Shown: positions 46,321 through 58,810 of the stretch, one piece after another
Numbering within the stretch: position 1 is the stretch's first letter
How the letters are laid out: each line of letters opens with the position of its first letter
From: Anodontia alba
Taxonomy: Eukaryota > Mollusca > Bivalvia > Lucinida > Lucinidae
Direction: 5' to 3'
Length of the DNA stretch: 64,000 bases
Assembly (NCBI GenBank): GCA_964016985.1
Contig: OZ024829.1
Span: 71,715,267 to 71,779,266, forward strand
Notes under the pieces: generated by a model
What the model was told of the DNA's origin: nothing
Seen by the model: only the letters and a program-made list of their open reading frames with translations
Database searches by the model: none
Position numbers and translations under genes: made by a program

Positions 46321-46945
46321 ATGTTAGTACCATAGCCACTTTCAACATTGACGTCAGAGCTAGTTTTCACACTGGCACCAGAGCCAGTTTCAATGCTGGC
46401 ATCAATGCAAGTGTCCATGTTGGCACAAAATCCAGTTTCCATATTGGCACCAGAGCCAGTTTTAGTGGTGGCATCAGAGCCATTTTCAATGTTGGCACCA
46501 GAGCCAGTTTCAATGTTGGCATCAGAGCCAGATTTAGTGTTGGCATCAGAGCTAGTTTCATTATTGGTACCAGAGCCAGTTTCATTTGCAATATCAAAAC
46601 ACATTTCAACCACAGTATCATTCAAAATATCAATCACAGTATCACAATTTTCAGTACTGGCACCAGAGCCAGTTTCAATGTTTAAACATCAAAGCCAGTT
46701 TAAATGTTGACACAAAAGTCAGTTTCAGTGTTGGCATCAGAACCAGTTTCAATGTTGGCATCAATGCCAGTTTTAATGTTGGCACCAGAGCCAGTTCTAA
46801 CTTCTGCATCAGAGCAAGTTTCAATTTTGGCACCAGAACCAGTTATTTTCGCAGTTTCAAAACACATATCATTCACAGTACCATTCAAAATATCAAACAC
46901 TGTATCGCAAGTTCCCATTTTGGCACCAGAGCCAGTTTCAATTTA
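46321..46945 (-). repeat. 24-bp coding minisatellite in the Helentron ORF
   Basis: About twenty units of 24 bp (AGCCAGTTTCAATGTTGGCA plus four) occur in two blocks separated by, and ending with, longer segments around ATTTCAACCACAGTATCATT. The minus frame reads ETGSGANIETGSDANI-like octapeptides (46302-46637, 46700-46918). The period is a multiple of three, so expansion preserved frame. It occupies the place where the Rep N-terminal domain should be. Confidence 0.9.
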
Positions 46946-47029
46946 GAGATCATATCCATAGACAGATGGACATGCTGGCAAACCAGCTAATGATGCAGAC
47001 CCAATATCAGTAAGATCTGCAGAGTCATC

Positions 47030-47149
47030 TTAACCCCCATCTAGTAAACGGTCAAGTCCATCTCCATCTTCTTTTGTCTTCCCTCTGGCCGCTTTCCTTA
47101 ATGCTGACTTTCGTGCCTCTGACCTCCTCCAACCTTTTGCACGGGGCAT
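47030..47149 (-). pseudogene. Probable N-terminus of the Helentron ORF
   Basis: An ATG at 47149 opens a 39-codon frame, MPRAKGWRRSEARKSALRKA, strongly basic and ending at a TAA (47030). The next frame continues with acidic residues into the 24-bp minisatellite. Its position and orientation suggest the start of the same transposon protein. Basic N-termini of this kind are common in that family, but the assignment is inference. Confidence 0.5.
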
Positions 47150-47219
47150 TATTACAATTTATTTGAAAATATGCTTTCCAGGCACTGTCTTTCTTTACAG
47201 AATTTCAGTATCACTATCG

Positions 47220-48208
47220 AAAAAAAAGGTAAGAGAAAAGTCCAGGGAGTGCCACAATCACAAACCGCAGCCCCTCCCAGACCCCAAGAGGAAGAGGAAA
47301 CCGACAAATCTAAACAAGCACAAACCGAATAAACTTACGAAAAGCACTAAGATTAGCTCTCTCTTCCCCAATCGAGGTAATCGCAATACTAAAAGGACTG
47401 AAAAACACAAGAACAAAATGACACACGGAAAGACATACAACAAATCGCCTCGTAGAATAAACCACAAAGCAACAAAGAGTAAGACTAACACCGGGACCAC
47501 CGCCTTAGAACGGTCGGTAGAGCAAACCTCCGACTTTTACAGCTAGCTAACTTCACCCTGGGTCCCGATGCTACTCTTAATACAGAAATATATAAAAATT
47601 CGGTTCGCATAAAGGCTCCCAACTCAGTCAATGCATCAAAGCGAAAACATAAAAATCAAATTAATCACTATAATAAACAAAGACGAGTACTCATGGCTTT
47701 TTCTACTGTATGCCAGAGTAAATGAAAACCAATAGTTGAACCACGGCGGGCCAAGCCAAAGACATGTCGTCAAGCCCCAACCCACTGGTTAAAGTTTTAC
47801 GAAGAGGCCGTCATTGAGTCTGAGGCCCGAACCGCCGTCGTGCAATTAAAGAGTGAAGCATAGCCATCACCAATGATTGGGTTGACAACTAGGCATGCAG
47901 TCTGCCAAATAATATCCAGGCTATAGCCAATTCTTTTATAACGGTTAGTAAGTTTTCTGAATTGCTCCGAAAAGTTAGATTTACTTACAATTTTTCTAAA
48001 TCTGTACACTAAGTCACCGTAAAATTCTGGTTCCGATATACCTTGTTGCAGAAGTGTTTTCAGACTGACGCTATATTTTTCTAACAAGGCACTGTGTCTG
48101 CGATAAAATTTCGAAAACGCCTTACGAAGTTTAAAATAACGATAGCCCTGCCTAAGAAGTTTGGCAGTAAGGGCTTTATTACGGTAGTTAAAGTCATTAA
48201 GATTTGAA
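47220..48208 (-). pseudogene. LINE-like 3' fragment, third copy, with TSD
   Basis: Minus-oriented. The 3' tail is a run of eight A on the plus strand (47220-47227) before GGTAAGAGAAAAG. The coding end (47797-48087) reads MLEKYSVSLKTLLQQGISEP ... GYSLDIIWQTACLVVNPIIG, more intact than the copy at 16891. It is flanked by CACTATC at 47212-47218 and again at 48210-48216, a target-site duplication consistent with target-primed reverse transcription. Truncated at the 5' end, with no RT core. Confidence 0.8.
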
Positions 48209-48216
48209 ACACTATC

Positions 48217-48943
48217 ACTTTAGAGTCACTATCTCTTGTCAAAATTTAACACATACACAAAAATATACAATTAGTGTCAATCAAATATTTGCTGAATGAA
48301 GCAAGTATCTTCTATTTAATCTATAAAAGAAAAAAAGATATAGCACACATGCCAGCAATTGCAATGGAAACTGATGTCTAAATGCAAAATAATGATTGAA
48401 ACATTACAACTTTATTTTCTAAAAGATTGTGAAAATTTCTGGATAAAGATTCATTGAAAGTTCAAAGCCATGTTCAGATAGCTTTATATCATTTTACATT
48501 TGAAATAAAATTGTTTTTTTTTTATCTGTTTTGAATCTGATGTTAGTTCAATTAAAATATAAAAATTCTTCCATCAGATATTCATTATCTTGGCCTTATT
48601 ACTGCAGCTATAAACTGAATCCTATTGCACTTTGGAATCACAAGTACCTAGCAAATGGATTTTATAAACATTGTGCAAAAAGCAAAAACTGTACACAAAT
48701 GGCATTTTTTTCCGTTTCCTTTTCTTCTGAGTCTTAAAAGTTTCCCTTTAATGTTGTCAGGTTTTAATTTCTTTTCTTTAGGCACTTTTCATTTGGAAAA
48801 TACTACATCAGGAAATGAGTTAAACAATATTTATTGCATTAGGTACATGCAGGTAATAATGACATTTCAGTTAGCAAAGCTTACTAGATATCCCCAGCAA
48901 CAGCAAGTACACACTGATATAAGGGCAGTAACTTTGTTGAATA
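48217..48943. other. Non-coding AT-rich stretch
   Basis: No gene recognised; short ORFs show no family features. Confidence 0.5.
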
Positions 48944-49218
48944 TTGATCAAAACTGACGAGTTACAACCCCAAGTCAGATATTATCAAAATCATTTCATG
49001 CAAAATTTAATCAAAATCCATCAATTCCTCCTAAAGATACTTAACAGAAACTATTTTTGTTGTAAAAACAACAGCAGTAATTCTGTTGAAAATGGACTAA
49101 AAATGCCGAGTAATAATTCCAAGCACGATACTGTCAGTATCATTTAGTATGCAATATTTAACTGAAATTCCACAATGCCTTTCCAAGATATTGAACAGGA
49201 ACCATTTTTGACAAAAAA
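48944..49218 (+). repeat. Outer element of the nested cluster, left part
   Basis: Diverged units of about 155 bp (AAAATCCATCAATTCCTCCT, AAGATATTGAACAGGAACCA) ending at the A-run 49217-49240. The same kind of unit resumes at 53637, so the sequence between appears to be inserted. Confidence 0.6.
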
Positions 49219-49239
49219 AAAAAAAAAAAAAAAAAAAAA

Positions 49240-52200
49240 AACAAGAGGCACACGGGCCGCTCACCTGAGTGACATAGCCACTGCAGATATGCAGATGTTA
49301 TGCAACATTTTTCCAATCCTGTCATCGCAACTAATGAAAAGATCATCATTTAAGCAGTTCTTAATTTTGAAGAAGAATATATATGACATGACAGTCAATG
49401 GAGCGTGATCATTCGAACAAACACTCAATCACATTTCAACAGTAGGATCAATGTGAAATTTGGTGGCAAATGGCTAAATGGTTTCTGAAGAATCACGATT
49501 TTATACATGTAAACAGCTCAGTGGCAGGGAAATATAATAAACATAAACAAGATGGCAGCCATCTTGGATTTCCAATCAGAATGATTTTAGCTACTGTTGA
49601 TCTGCAAGTCACCTCGATACTTACAATGAACTTTGAGTCATTTGTCCTTTCGGTTCAGGAGAAAAAGTTCAAAACAGATTTTCAAGATGCCCGCCATGGC
49701 CGCAATTTGGGATTTCCTATCGCAACGATTTGAGCTATTTTTTATCTACAGGTCACCCCGATGCTTCCTACCAAGTTTCGAGTCAATTGGTCTTTCAGTT
49801 CAGAAGAAGAAGAGAAAAAAAGATTTTCAAGATGGCCGCCATCTTGGATTTCCGATTGGAACGATTTTAGCTATTTTTAGCTCACCTAAGCACGAAGTGC
49901 TCATGGTGAGCTATTGTGGTCAGTCAGTGTCCGTCGTCCGTCGTGCGTCGTCCGTCGTGCGGCGTCAACAATTGCTTTAAAAGCCTACTCCTCCTACACC
50001 CCTGGGTCAATTGACTCGATACTTGGTAGGAAGCATCGGGGTGACTTGTAGATTAAAAATAGCTAAAATCGTGCCGATCGGAAATCCAAGATGGCCGCCA
50101 TGGCCGCCATCTTGAAAATCTATTTTTCGCTTCTTCTCCTGAACCGAAAGGCCAATTGACTCCAAACTTGCTAGGAAGCATCGGGGTGACTTGTAGATAA
50201 AAAATAGCTAAAATCGTGCCGATCGAAAATCCAAGATGGCCGCCATGGCGGTCATCTTGAAAATCTATTTTTCGCTTCTTCTCCTGAACCGAAAGGCCAA
50301 TTGACTCCAAACTTGCTAGGAAGCATCGGGGTGACTTGTAGATCAAAAATAGCTAAAATCGTGCCGATCGGAAATCCAAGATGGCCGCTATGGCCGCCAT
50401 CTTGAAAATCTATTTTTCGCTCCTTCTCCTGAACCGAAAGGCCAATTGACTCCAAACTTGCTAGGAAGCATCGGGGTGACTTGTAGATCAAAAATAGCTA
50501 AAATCGTGCTGATCGGAAATCCAAGACGGCCACCATCTTGAAAATCTATTTTTCGCTTCTTCTCCTGAACCGAAGGGCCAATTGACTCCAAACATGGTAG
50601 GAAGCATTGGGGTGACTTGTAGATCAAAAATAGCTACAATCGTGCCGATCGTAAATCCAAGATGGCCGCCATGGTGGCCATCTTGAAAATCTATTTTTCG
50701 CTTCTTCTCCTAATCCCAAATGCCAATTGACTCGAAACTTGGTAGGAAGCATCGGGGGTGACTAATAGATCAAAATTCACTAAAATCATTCCAATTGGAA
50801 ATCCAAGACGGCCGCCAGCTTGAAAATCTATTTTTCGCTTCTTCTCCTAGGCCGAAAGGCCAACTGACTCCAAACTTGGTAGGAAGCATCAGGGTGACTT
50901 GTAGATCAAAAATAGCTAAAACCATGCTGATCGGAAGTCCAAGATGGCCGCCCTGGTGGCCATCTTGAAAATCTTTTTTTCGCTTCTTCTCCTAAACCCT
51001 AAAGCCAATTGACTTGAAACTTGGTAGGAAACATCGGGATAACTTATAGATTATAAACGGCTAAAATCGTTCTGATTGGAAATCCAAGATGGCTGCCATG
51101 GTGGCCATTTTGAAAATCTATTTTTCACTTCTTCTCCGGAACTGAAAGGCTTATTGGCTTTAAACTAAGTAGGAAGCATCAGGGTGACCTGTAGATCAAA
51201 AATAGGTAAAATCATCCCTATCAGAAATCCAAGATGGCCGCTATGACAGCCATCTTTAAAATCTATTTTTCGCTTCTTCTCCTGAACTTAAAGGCCATTT
51301 GACTCGAAACTTGGTAGGAAGCATTCGGGTGACTTGTAGATCTAAAATAGCTTAAATTGTTTGGATCGGAAATCCAAGATGGCTGTCATGGCAGCCATCT
51401 TGAAACTTTTTTTTTTCACTTATTTTCCTGAACCAAAGGGCCAGTTGATTTTTTGAAAATTGGTAGGAAGCATCGGGGTGACTTGTTGATATAAAAATAG
51501 CTAAAATCATTCTGAACTGAAAGGCCAATTGACACGAAACTTGGTAGGAAGCATCAGGGTGACTTGTAGATCAAAAATAGCTCAAATGGTTGCGATAGGA
51601 AATCTCAAATTGCGGCTATGGTGGCCATCTTGAAAATCTGTTTTGAACTTTTTCCCCTGAACCGAAGGCAATTGACTTAAAGTTCATTGGAAGTATCGAG
51701 GTGACTTGTAGATCAACAGTAGCTAAAATCATTCTGATTGGAAATCCAAGATGGCTACCGTCTTGTTTATGTTTATTATATTTCCCTGCCACTGTGCTGT
51801 TTACATGTATAAAATCATGATTCCTCAGAAACCACTTAGGCAATTGCAACCAAATTTCACACTGATCCTACTGTTGAAATGTGATTGAGAGTTTGTTCAA
51901 ATGATCACGCTCCATTGACTGTCATGCCATATATAATATTCTTCTTCAAAATTAAGAACTGCTTAAAGGATGATCTTTTCATTAGTTGTGATGACAGGAT
52001 TAGAAACATGTTACATGACATCTGCATATCTGCACTCGCAATGCTACTCAGGTGAGCGACCCGTGGCCCCTTTGGCCTCATGTTACATCCACAAGTCATC
52101 CCGATGCTTCCTGCCAATTTTCAAATCAAATGGCTTTTTGGTTCAGGAAAATAAGCGAAAAAAAGAGTTTCAAGGTGGCCGCCATGGTGGCCAGCTTGGA

Positions 52201-53636
52201 TTTCCGATCCAAACAATTTAAGCTATTTTAGATCTATAAGTCACCCCAATACTTCCTACCAAGTTTCGAGTCAAATGGCCTTTCATTTCAGGAGAAGAAG
52301 CGAAAAATAAATTTTCAAGGTGGCTGTCATGGCGGCCATCTTGGATTTCTGATAGGGACGATTTTAGCTTTTTTTGATCTACAGATCACCCTGATGCTTC
52401 CTACCTAGTTTAAAGTCAATAAGCCTTTCGGTTCAGAAGAAGAAGTGAAAAACAGATTTTCAAAAATGGCCGCCATGGCGGCCATCTTGGATTTCCAATC
52501 GGGACGATTTTAGCCATTTTTGATCTGTAAGTCACCCCGATGCTTCCTACCAAGTTTCAAGTCAAGTGGCTTTTGGGTTTAGGAGAAGAAGCGAAAAAAA
52601 AGATTTTCAAGTTGGCCACAATGGCCACCATGGCGGCCACCTTGGATTTCCGATCACCCTGATGCTTCCTACCAAGTTGGGAATAAATTGGCCTTTCGGC
52701 TCAGGAGATGAAGTGAAAAATAGATTTTCAAGATGGCGGTCATCTTGGCTTTCAGATCGGAACGATTTTAGCTATGTTTGATCCACAAGTCACCCCGATG
52801 CTTCCTATCAAGTTTCGAGTCAATTGGCATTTGGGTTTAGGAGAAGAAGCGAACAATAGATTTTCAAGATGGCCGCCATGGCGGCCATTTTGGATTTACA
52901 ATCGGCACGATTTTAGCTATTTTGATCTGCAAGTCACCCCAATGCTTCCTACCAAGTTTCGAGTCAACTGGCCTTTCGGTTCAGAAGAAGAAGCGAAAAA
53001 TAGATGTTCAAGATGGCGGCCATGGCGGCCATCTTGGATTTCCGATCGGAACGATTTTAGCTATTTTTTATCTGATGCTTCCTACTATGTTTCGAGTCAA
53101 TTGACTTTTGGGTTTAGGAGAAGAAACGAAAAATAGATTTTCAAGATGGCTGCCATGGCGGCCATCTTGGATTTACGATCGGCACGATTTTAGCTATTTT
53201 TGATCTACAAGTCACCCCGATGCTTTCTACTGTTTGGAGTCAGTTGGCTTTTGAGTTTAGGAGAAGAAGCGAAAAATAGATTTTCAAGATGGCGGCCATC
53301 TTGGATTTCCGATCGGAACGATTTTAGCTATTTTTGACCTACATGTCACCCCGATGCTTCCTACCAAGTTTGGAGTCAATTGGCTTTTGGGTTTAGGAGA
53401 AGAAGCGAAAAATAGATTTTCAAGATGGCGGCCATCTTAGATTTCCGATCGGAACGATTTTAGCTATTTTTGATCTACAAGTCACATCGATGCTTCCTAC
53501 CAAGTATCGAGTCGATTGACCCAGGGGTGTAGGAGGAGTAGGCTTTTAAAGCAATTGTTGACGCCGCACGACGGCCGACGGTCACTGACTGACCACAATA
53601 GCTCACCATGAGCACTTCGTGCTCAGGTGAGCTAAT
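49240..53636 (+). mobile_element. HINE-like element with 145-bp core, split by an inverted sibling
   Basis: The 5' terminus ACAAGAGGCACACGGGCCG with GCTCACCTGAGTGACATAGC is at 49240. About three core units lie to 49878, then an opposite-orientation element (49879-52083), then about ten more units to 53500. The 3' terminus follows: a GACG-rich stretch and a strong hairpin (53600-53633, GAGCAC loop TTC GTGCTC) ending GTGAGCTAA. The unit contains GATTTTAGCTATTTTTGATC, GTCACCCCGATGCTTCCTAC and CAAGATGGCGGC. Non-coding. Confidence 0.85.
49879..52083 (-). mobile_element. Complete HINE-like element inserted in its own family
   Basis: Minus-oriented. The 3' hairpin and CTAA end are at 49879-49912, then a GTCCGTCGT microsatellite (49930-49962). 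About 11 core units follow (GTGACTTGTAGAT about every 145 bp), and the 5' terminus is at 52083 (reverse strand ACATGAGGCCAAAGGGGCC, then CGCTCACCTGAGTAGC). It interrupts a host unit after GCTATTTTT; the unit resumes ATCCACAAGTCATCCC. No clear target-site duplication. Confidence 0.85.
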
Positions 53637-54736
53637 AAGAAAGCTAGAAATTGTCAATATCGTTACATCTGCAAACATAATTTGATCTAAGTCCATCGAT
53701 TACCTCACAAGATATTGACTGTAAACCATTTCAGTAGTAAATCAGTGCAAACAACATTCCCAGTTGAGATATTAATATTATTCACAGGAAGATGCGATAA
53801 AAATTCACCTACTTCTTCTAAGATATTGAGTGGCACCATTCTTTGTAAGCAACCAAGGAAAACTGATGACAAATGCCTACTAATTAGCCTACGCAATATG
53901 ATGTCTATAGAATTTCACATACCGACTTTGATCAAAATCCATTCATTCATTCTCAAGATGCTGATGGACAGACAAAATAAAAACTATATACCCAACCAAT
54001 ATTTTGTACGTGGGGAGATAAACATTTATTTCTGGAAATTCCTGCATTTGCATATAGAAAAGACAATAAGAGTATTGTCAAAATTGTAGCCATGCATCTT
54101 GATCTAGTTCAGTAAAAACCCCTGAACATGGTTCCATTATTCAACTTCATCACCTGAAAATAGAGATATATGACAAACAAAAACAAGCAATGTCAGAAGG
54201 CAATATATAGTCCACAGGTCACTAGATGTGGCCAGCATGAGCCAGTGCTTTAATTTGAACAATTTTGGTAGAAGTCCACTGGAGGAAGCTACATACCAAG
54301 TATCAAAGGTCAGGTCTTCTAGTTTCCGAAAAGAAGACTATCAAAGTTTTTTCCCTATATGTGGCTATGTAAAACAAGGGAGCCCCTGGGCTGGGCCAAT
54401 TTTGACCTGATGGCTATAATTTGAACAATATTGGAAGAGGTCACTTGATGATAATATATATAAAATTTAAAAGACCTGGGCCTTCTGGTTGCAGAAAAGA
54501 AGATTAGATTTTTGCTTCTTTCTGTCTTTTTGTTGCCATGGCAGAATGGAATTGTGTGAAAGCATTTCAAAAAGAACCATCACAAGATCATTTCTGCCAA
54601 GTTTGGCTAGATTGGATTTGGTGGTTTAGGAGATGTCATTTGGAAAAATTGTGGATGGACGGACGGACTGACTAATGAAGATGGATGGTGATCAATCACA
54701 AGAGCTCCCCACGAGCCTTCAGCTCAGGTGAACTAA
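53637..54736 (+). mobile_element. Outer element of the nested cluster, right part with 3' end
   Basis: Resumes the 155-bp-like units (AGTCCATCGATTACCTCACA, TTCTTCTAAGATATTGAGTG). It then has a second unit type (GAACAATTTTGGTAGAAG), a GGACGGACGG microsatellite (54657-54668) and a 3' end, GAGCCTTCAGCTCAGGTGAA, CTAA at 54736. It shares the terminal module of the other HINE-like elements. Confidence 0.65.
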
Positions 54737-54769
54737 CAAAAGAATGATATTACGGTCCTATAAAATTTC

Positions 54770-57609
54770 TATATTTAAATATAGGAACAATAAGCCCTGT
54801 TCATGGCGGGTGGGAGGGGGGGGGGGGGGCGGGGGGGGCATGTTTTTTTGACCAAGAGACAGTTCTGCTGGCCCATGTTTTTTGATGAATCATGATGGCT
54901 TGAACAATCTTAGTAGAGGGTCACCAAAGGAACATTGTTGCGATATTATATCGGAATTGATCCAGTAGTTTCTGACAAGAAAATTTTTAGTTTCCTATAT
55001 ATAGGGAAAATAAGCCCCAACCCTTAGCGGCTACGTTTTTTAGCGAAACATAATGGCCTTAGCGGCCACATTTTTTAGCGAAACATAATGGCTTGAATAA
55101 ACTTCATAGAGGGTCACCAAAGGAACATTTCTAATAAATTATATTGAAATTGGTCCAGTGGTTTCTACAACAAGAACAGTTTAAAAATTTTCTATAAAGA
55201 TATATAGGGAAAACAAGCTCTGCCACCTAGTGGCCATGTTGATGTATCATGACGGCTTGAACAATCTTGCTACAGTGTCACCAAAGGAACATTTATGTCA
55301 AGTTATATTGAAAAAGGTCCAGTGGTTTCTGACAAGAAGATTTTTAAACTTTTCTATATAGATATATAGGGAAAATAAGCCCCGCCCCCCTGGCAGCCAT
55401 GTTTTTTTTTTTTTACTTATCATGATTGCTTGAACAATCTAGGTAGAGGGTCACCAAGGAAACATTTCTGCCAAGTTATATTAAAATCGGTCCTGTGGTT
55501 TCTGACAAGAAGATTTTTAAAGTTTTCTATACAGATATATTCGGAAAATAAACCCCGCCCCCTAGCGGCCATGTGTTTTGACGGATCATGACGGCTTGAA
55601 CAACCTTGGTAGAGGGGTCACCAAAGAAACATTCCTGCCAAGTTATATTGAAATCAGTCCATTGGTTTCTGACAGGAAGATTTTTTAAAGTTTTCTATAT
55701 AGATATCTAGGGAAAATAAGCCCCGCCCAATGCCAGCCATGTTTTTTGACGAATCATGACTACTTGAACAATCTTGGTAGAGGGTCACCAAGGAAACATT
55801 TCTGCTAAGTTATAATGAAATTGGTACAGTGGTTTCTGACAAGAAGATTTTTAAAGTTTCCTATATAGATATATAGGGAAAATAAGCCCCGCCACCTGGC
55901 GGCCATGTTTTTTGACAAATCAGGACGGCTTGAACAATATGGGTAGAGGGTCACCAAGGAAACATTTCTGCCAAGTTATATTGAAATCGGTCCAGTAGTG
56001 TCTGATAAGAAGATTATTAATGTTTTCTATACAGATATATAGGGAAAATAAGCCCCGCCCCCTGGAGGCCAAGTTTTTTGACGAATCATGACGGCTTGAA
56101 CAATCTTGATAGAGGGTTACATAAGAAACATTCCTGCAATGTTATATTGAAATCGGTCCATTGGTTTCTGACAAGAAGATCATTAATGTTTTCTATACCG
56201 ATATATAGGGAAAATAAGCTCGCCGTCTAGCGGCCATGTTTTTTGACAAACCATGACGGCTTGAACAATCTTGGTAAAGGGTCACCAAGGAAACATTTCT
56301 GCCAAGTTATATTGAAATCGGTCCAGTGGTTTCTGACAAGAAGATTTTTAAAGTTTTCTATATAGTTATATAGGGAAAATAAGCCCCGCCACTGGCGGCC
56401 ATGTTTTTTGACAAATCAGGACGGCTTGAACAATATGGGTAGAGGGTCACCAAGGAAACATTTCTGCCAAGTTATATTGAAATCGGTCCAGTAGTGTCTG
56501 ATAAGAAGATTATTAATGTTTTCTATACAGATATATAGGGAAAATAAGCCCCGCCCCCTGGAGGCCAAGTTTTTTGACGAATCATGATGGCTTGAACAAT
56601 CTTGGTAAAGGGTCACCAAGGAAACATTTCTGCCAAGTTATATTGAAATCGGTCCAGTGGTTTCTGACAAGAATATCATTAATGTTTTCTATACAGATAT
56701 ATAGAGAAAATAAGCCACACCCCCTGGCGGCCATGTTTTTTGACGAATCATGACGGCTTTAACAATAATAATAGAGGGTTACAAAAGAAACATTCCTGCT
56801 GTGTTTTTTTAAATCAGTCCAGCGGCTTCTGACAAGAACATTTTTAAAGTTTTTTATATAGATATATAGGGAAAAAAGCCCCGCCCCCTGGCGGCCATGT
56901 TTTTTGACGAATCTAAATGGCTTGAACAATCTTGGTAGAGGATCACCAGAGGAATATTTCTGCAAAATTATATTGAAATCGGTCCAGTAGTTTCTGACTA
57001 GAAGATTTTTGAAGTTTTCTATAAAGATATATAGGGAAAATAAGCACCCCCCCCCCCGCCACCCCCCCCCCCCCCCCCCGGCCCGCCATGGTTTTCCACA
57101 AATCCAAATGGCTTGAACAAACTTGGTAGACGATCAGAAAAGGAACATTTCTGCAAATGTACATTGAAATCGGTCCAGTGGTTTCTGACAAGAAGATTTT
57201 TAAAGTTGTCTATAGGGAAAATAAGCCCCGCCCCCTGGCGGCCATGTTTTTGACGAATCCAAATGGCTTGAATAATCTTTGTAGAGAATCACCAAAGAAA
57301 CATTTCTGCAAAATTATATTTAAATTGGTCCAGTGGTTTCTGACAAGAAGATTTTTTTAGGTTTTTAACTAAAAATCTGTTTTTATTCCTTGTGACCTAG
57401 ATATGCAATGGACCGAAACCATCTGAACAACTTTGAAAGAGGACCAACCAAGGATCATTCCTGTGAAGTTTGGTCAAAATCCAATCAGTGGTTTAGGAGG
57501 AGATGTTTTAAAGATTGTGGACGGACGGACGACGGACGGACATACGGACGACGACGACGGACGGTGAGTGATCATAGTTCACCTTGAGCTTTCGGCTCAG
57601 GTGAGCTAA
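54770..57609 (+). mobile_element. HINE-like element, 166-bp array, 3' end intact
   Basis: About 15 units of 166 bp, several nearly identical (compare 55900-56100 with 56390-56590, a local segmental duplication). It contains G-rich (54814-54838) and C-rich (57044-57080) tracts where one unit position has expanded. The array ends in GGACGGACGACGG (57522-57563) and a 3' hairpin (CACCTTGAGC with GCTCAGGTG) followed by AGCTAA at 57609. The 5' end is not clear. Confidence 0.8.
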
Positions 57610-57985
57610 AAATTAAGTAGTGAAAACTCTCCAATTTCGAAACTTTATTCCAGTAAATTAACTAATAGAATGTTCCTCATATAGTACAATGTAAATTTTG
57701 GGTCCATATTCACTGCAACTGAAAATGCATAAAAAGCAAAAGAAAATTAAACTTGACACCGTATGCGGAAATTTTTAATTTTAACTTACTGGGATACAAA
57801 AAAAGTCTGCAGGGTTGTAAGTTTTTTGCCACTTAAAAGGACCTGTTGCACTTAAAGTGGATTTGAGCCGATGATGAATCTTGATAAATTTATACATACA
57901 TTATAGCTAGGTGCGTGCCTGTTCACTTGAACCCATTTTTAAGTTAACAACGGTATATGCAGTCATGTGACTTCCGGTCTAATAC
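57610..57985. other. Non-coding stretch
   Basis: Nothing recognised. Confidence 0.5.
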
Positions 57986-58810
57986 ATGTGGGGACCAGTA
58001 CCTTTCACTAGAGATCCGTTACCAGTACCTGTAAGCAGAGGCCCGTACTTCTACCCAGCGTGCCAGTAATTGTCACTTAAGATCAGTACTACTATCCAGA
58101 GTACCAGTACCTGTAAACGGAGGTCACCACTACTACCCAGTGTACCAGTACCTATCACTGGAGGTCAGTACTACTACCGAGTACCAGTACCTATCACTGG
58201 AGGTCAGTACTACTACCGAGAGTACCAGTAACTAACACTGGAGGTCAGTACTACTACCCAGAGTACCAGTACCTGTAAACAGAGGTCGCCACTACTACCG
58301 AGAGTACCAGTACCTATCACTGGAGGTCAGTACTACTACCGAGAGTACCAGTACCTATCACTGGAGGTCAGTACTACTACCTAATATACCAGCATCTGTG
58401 AAGGGAGGTCAGTACTACTACCCATGTTACCAGAACCTATCACTGGAGGTCAGTACTATCAAGAGTACCAGTAGCTATCACTAGAGGTCAGTACTACTAC
58501 CCAGAATATCAGTACTCGTCACTAGAGGTCAGAACTGCTATCAAGAGACTAGTATCCGTCACTAGGGGTCAGTACTACTACCCAGAGAACCAGTACCTGT
58601 CACTAGATTTCAGTTCTGCTACCCAGAGGACCAATATCTGTTACTTGAGGTCAATACTACTATCCAGAGTACCAGTGCCTGCCATAAGAGGTCCGTACTT
58701 CTATCCAGATTAAAAGTACCTGTCAGTAGTGGTCTGTACCACTACCAAGAGTACCAGTATCTGTCATAAGACGTCCGAACTACTACCCAGAGTACCACTA
58801 CTAGTATGTT
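57986..58810. repeat. 41-bp minisatellite
   Basis: About 18-20 units of a 41-42-bp repeat (AGGTCAGTACTACTACCGAG, AGTACCAGTACCTATCACTG). The centre (58140-58400) is most homogeneous and the flanks are degenerate, as expected for an array growing from the middle. Confidence 0.92.

Noticed and set aside
46302..46945. Host secreted repeat protein encoded by the 24-bp minisatellite
   Set aside because: It reads open in several frames because of the period, has no signal peptide or start, and lies within the Helentron relic.
49470..53136. Many short ORFs sharing a GGHLGFPIGTILAIF-like phrase
   Set aside because: They are translations of the 145-bp satellite units; periodicity follows the DNA repeat and there is no complete gene.
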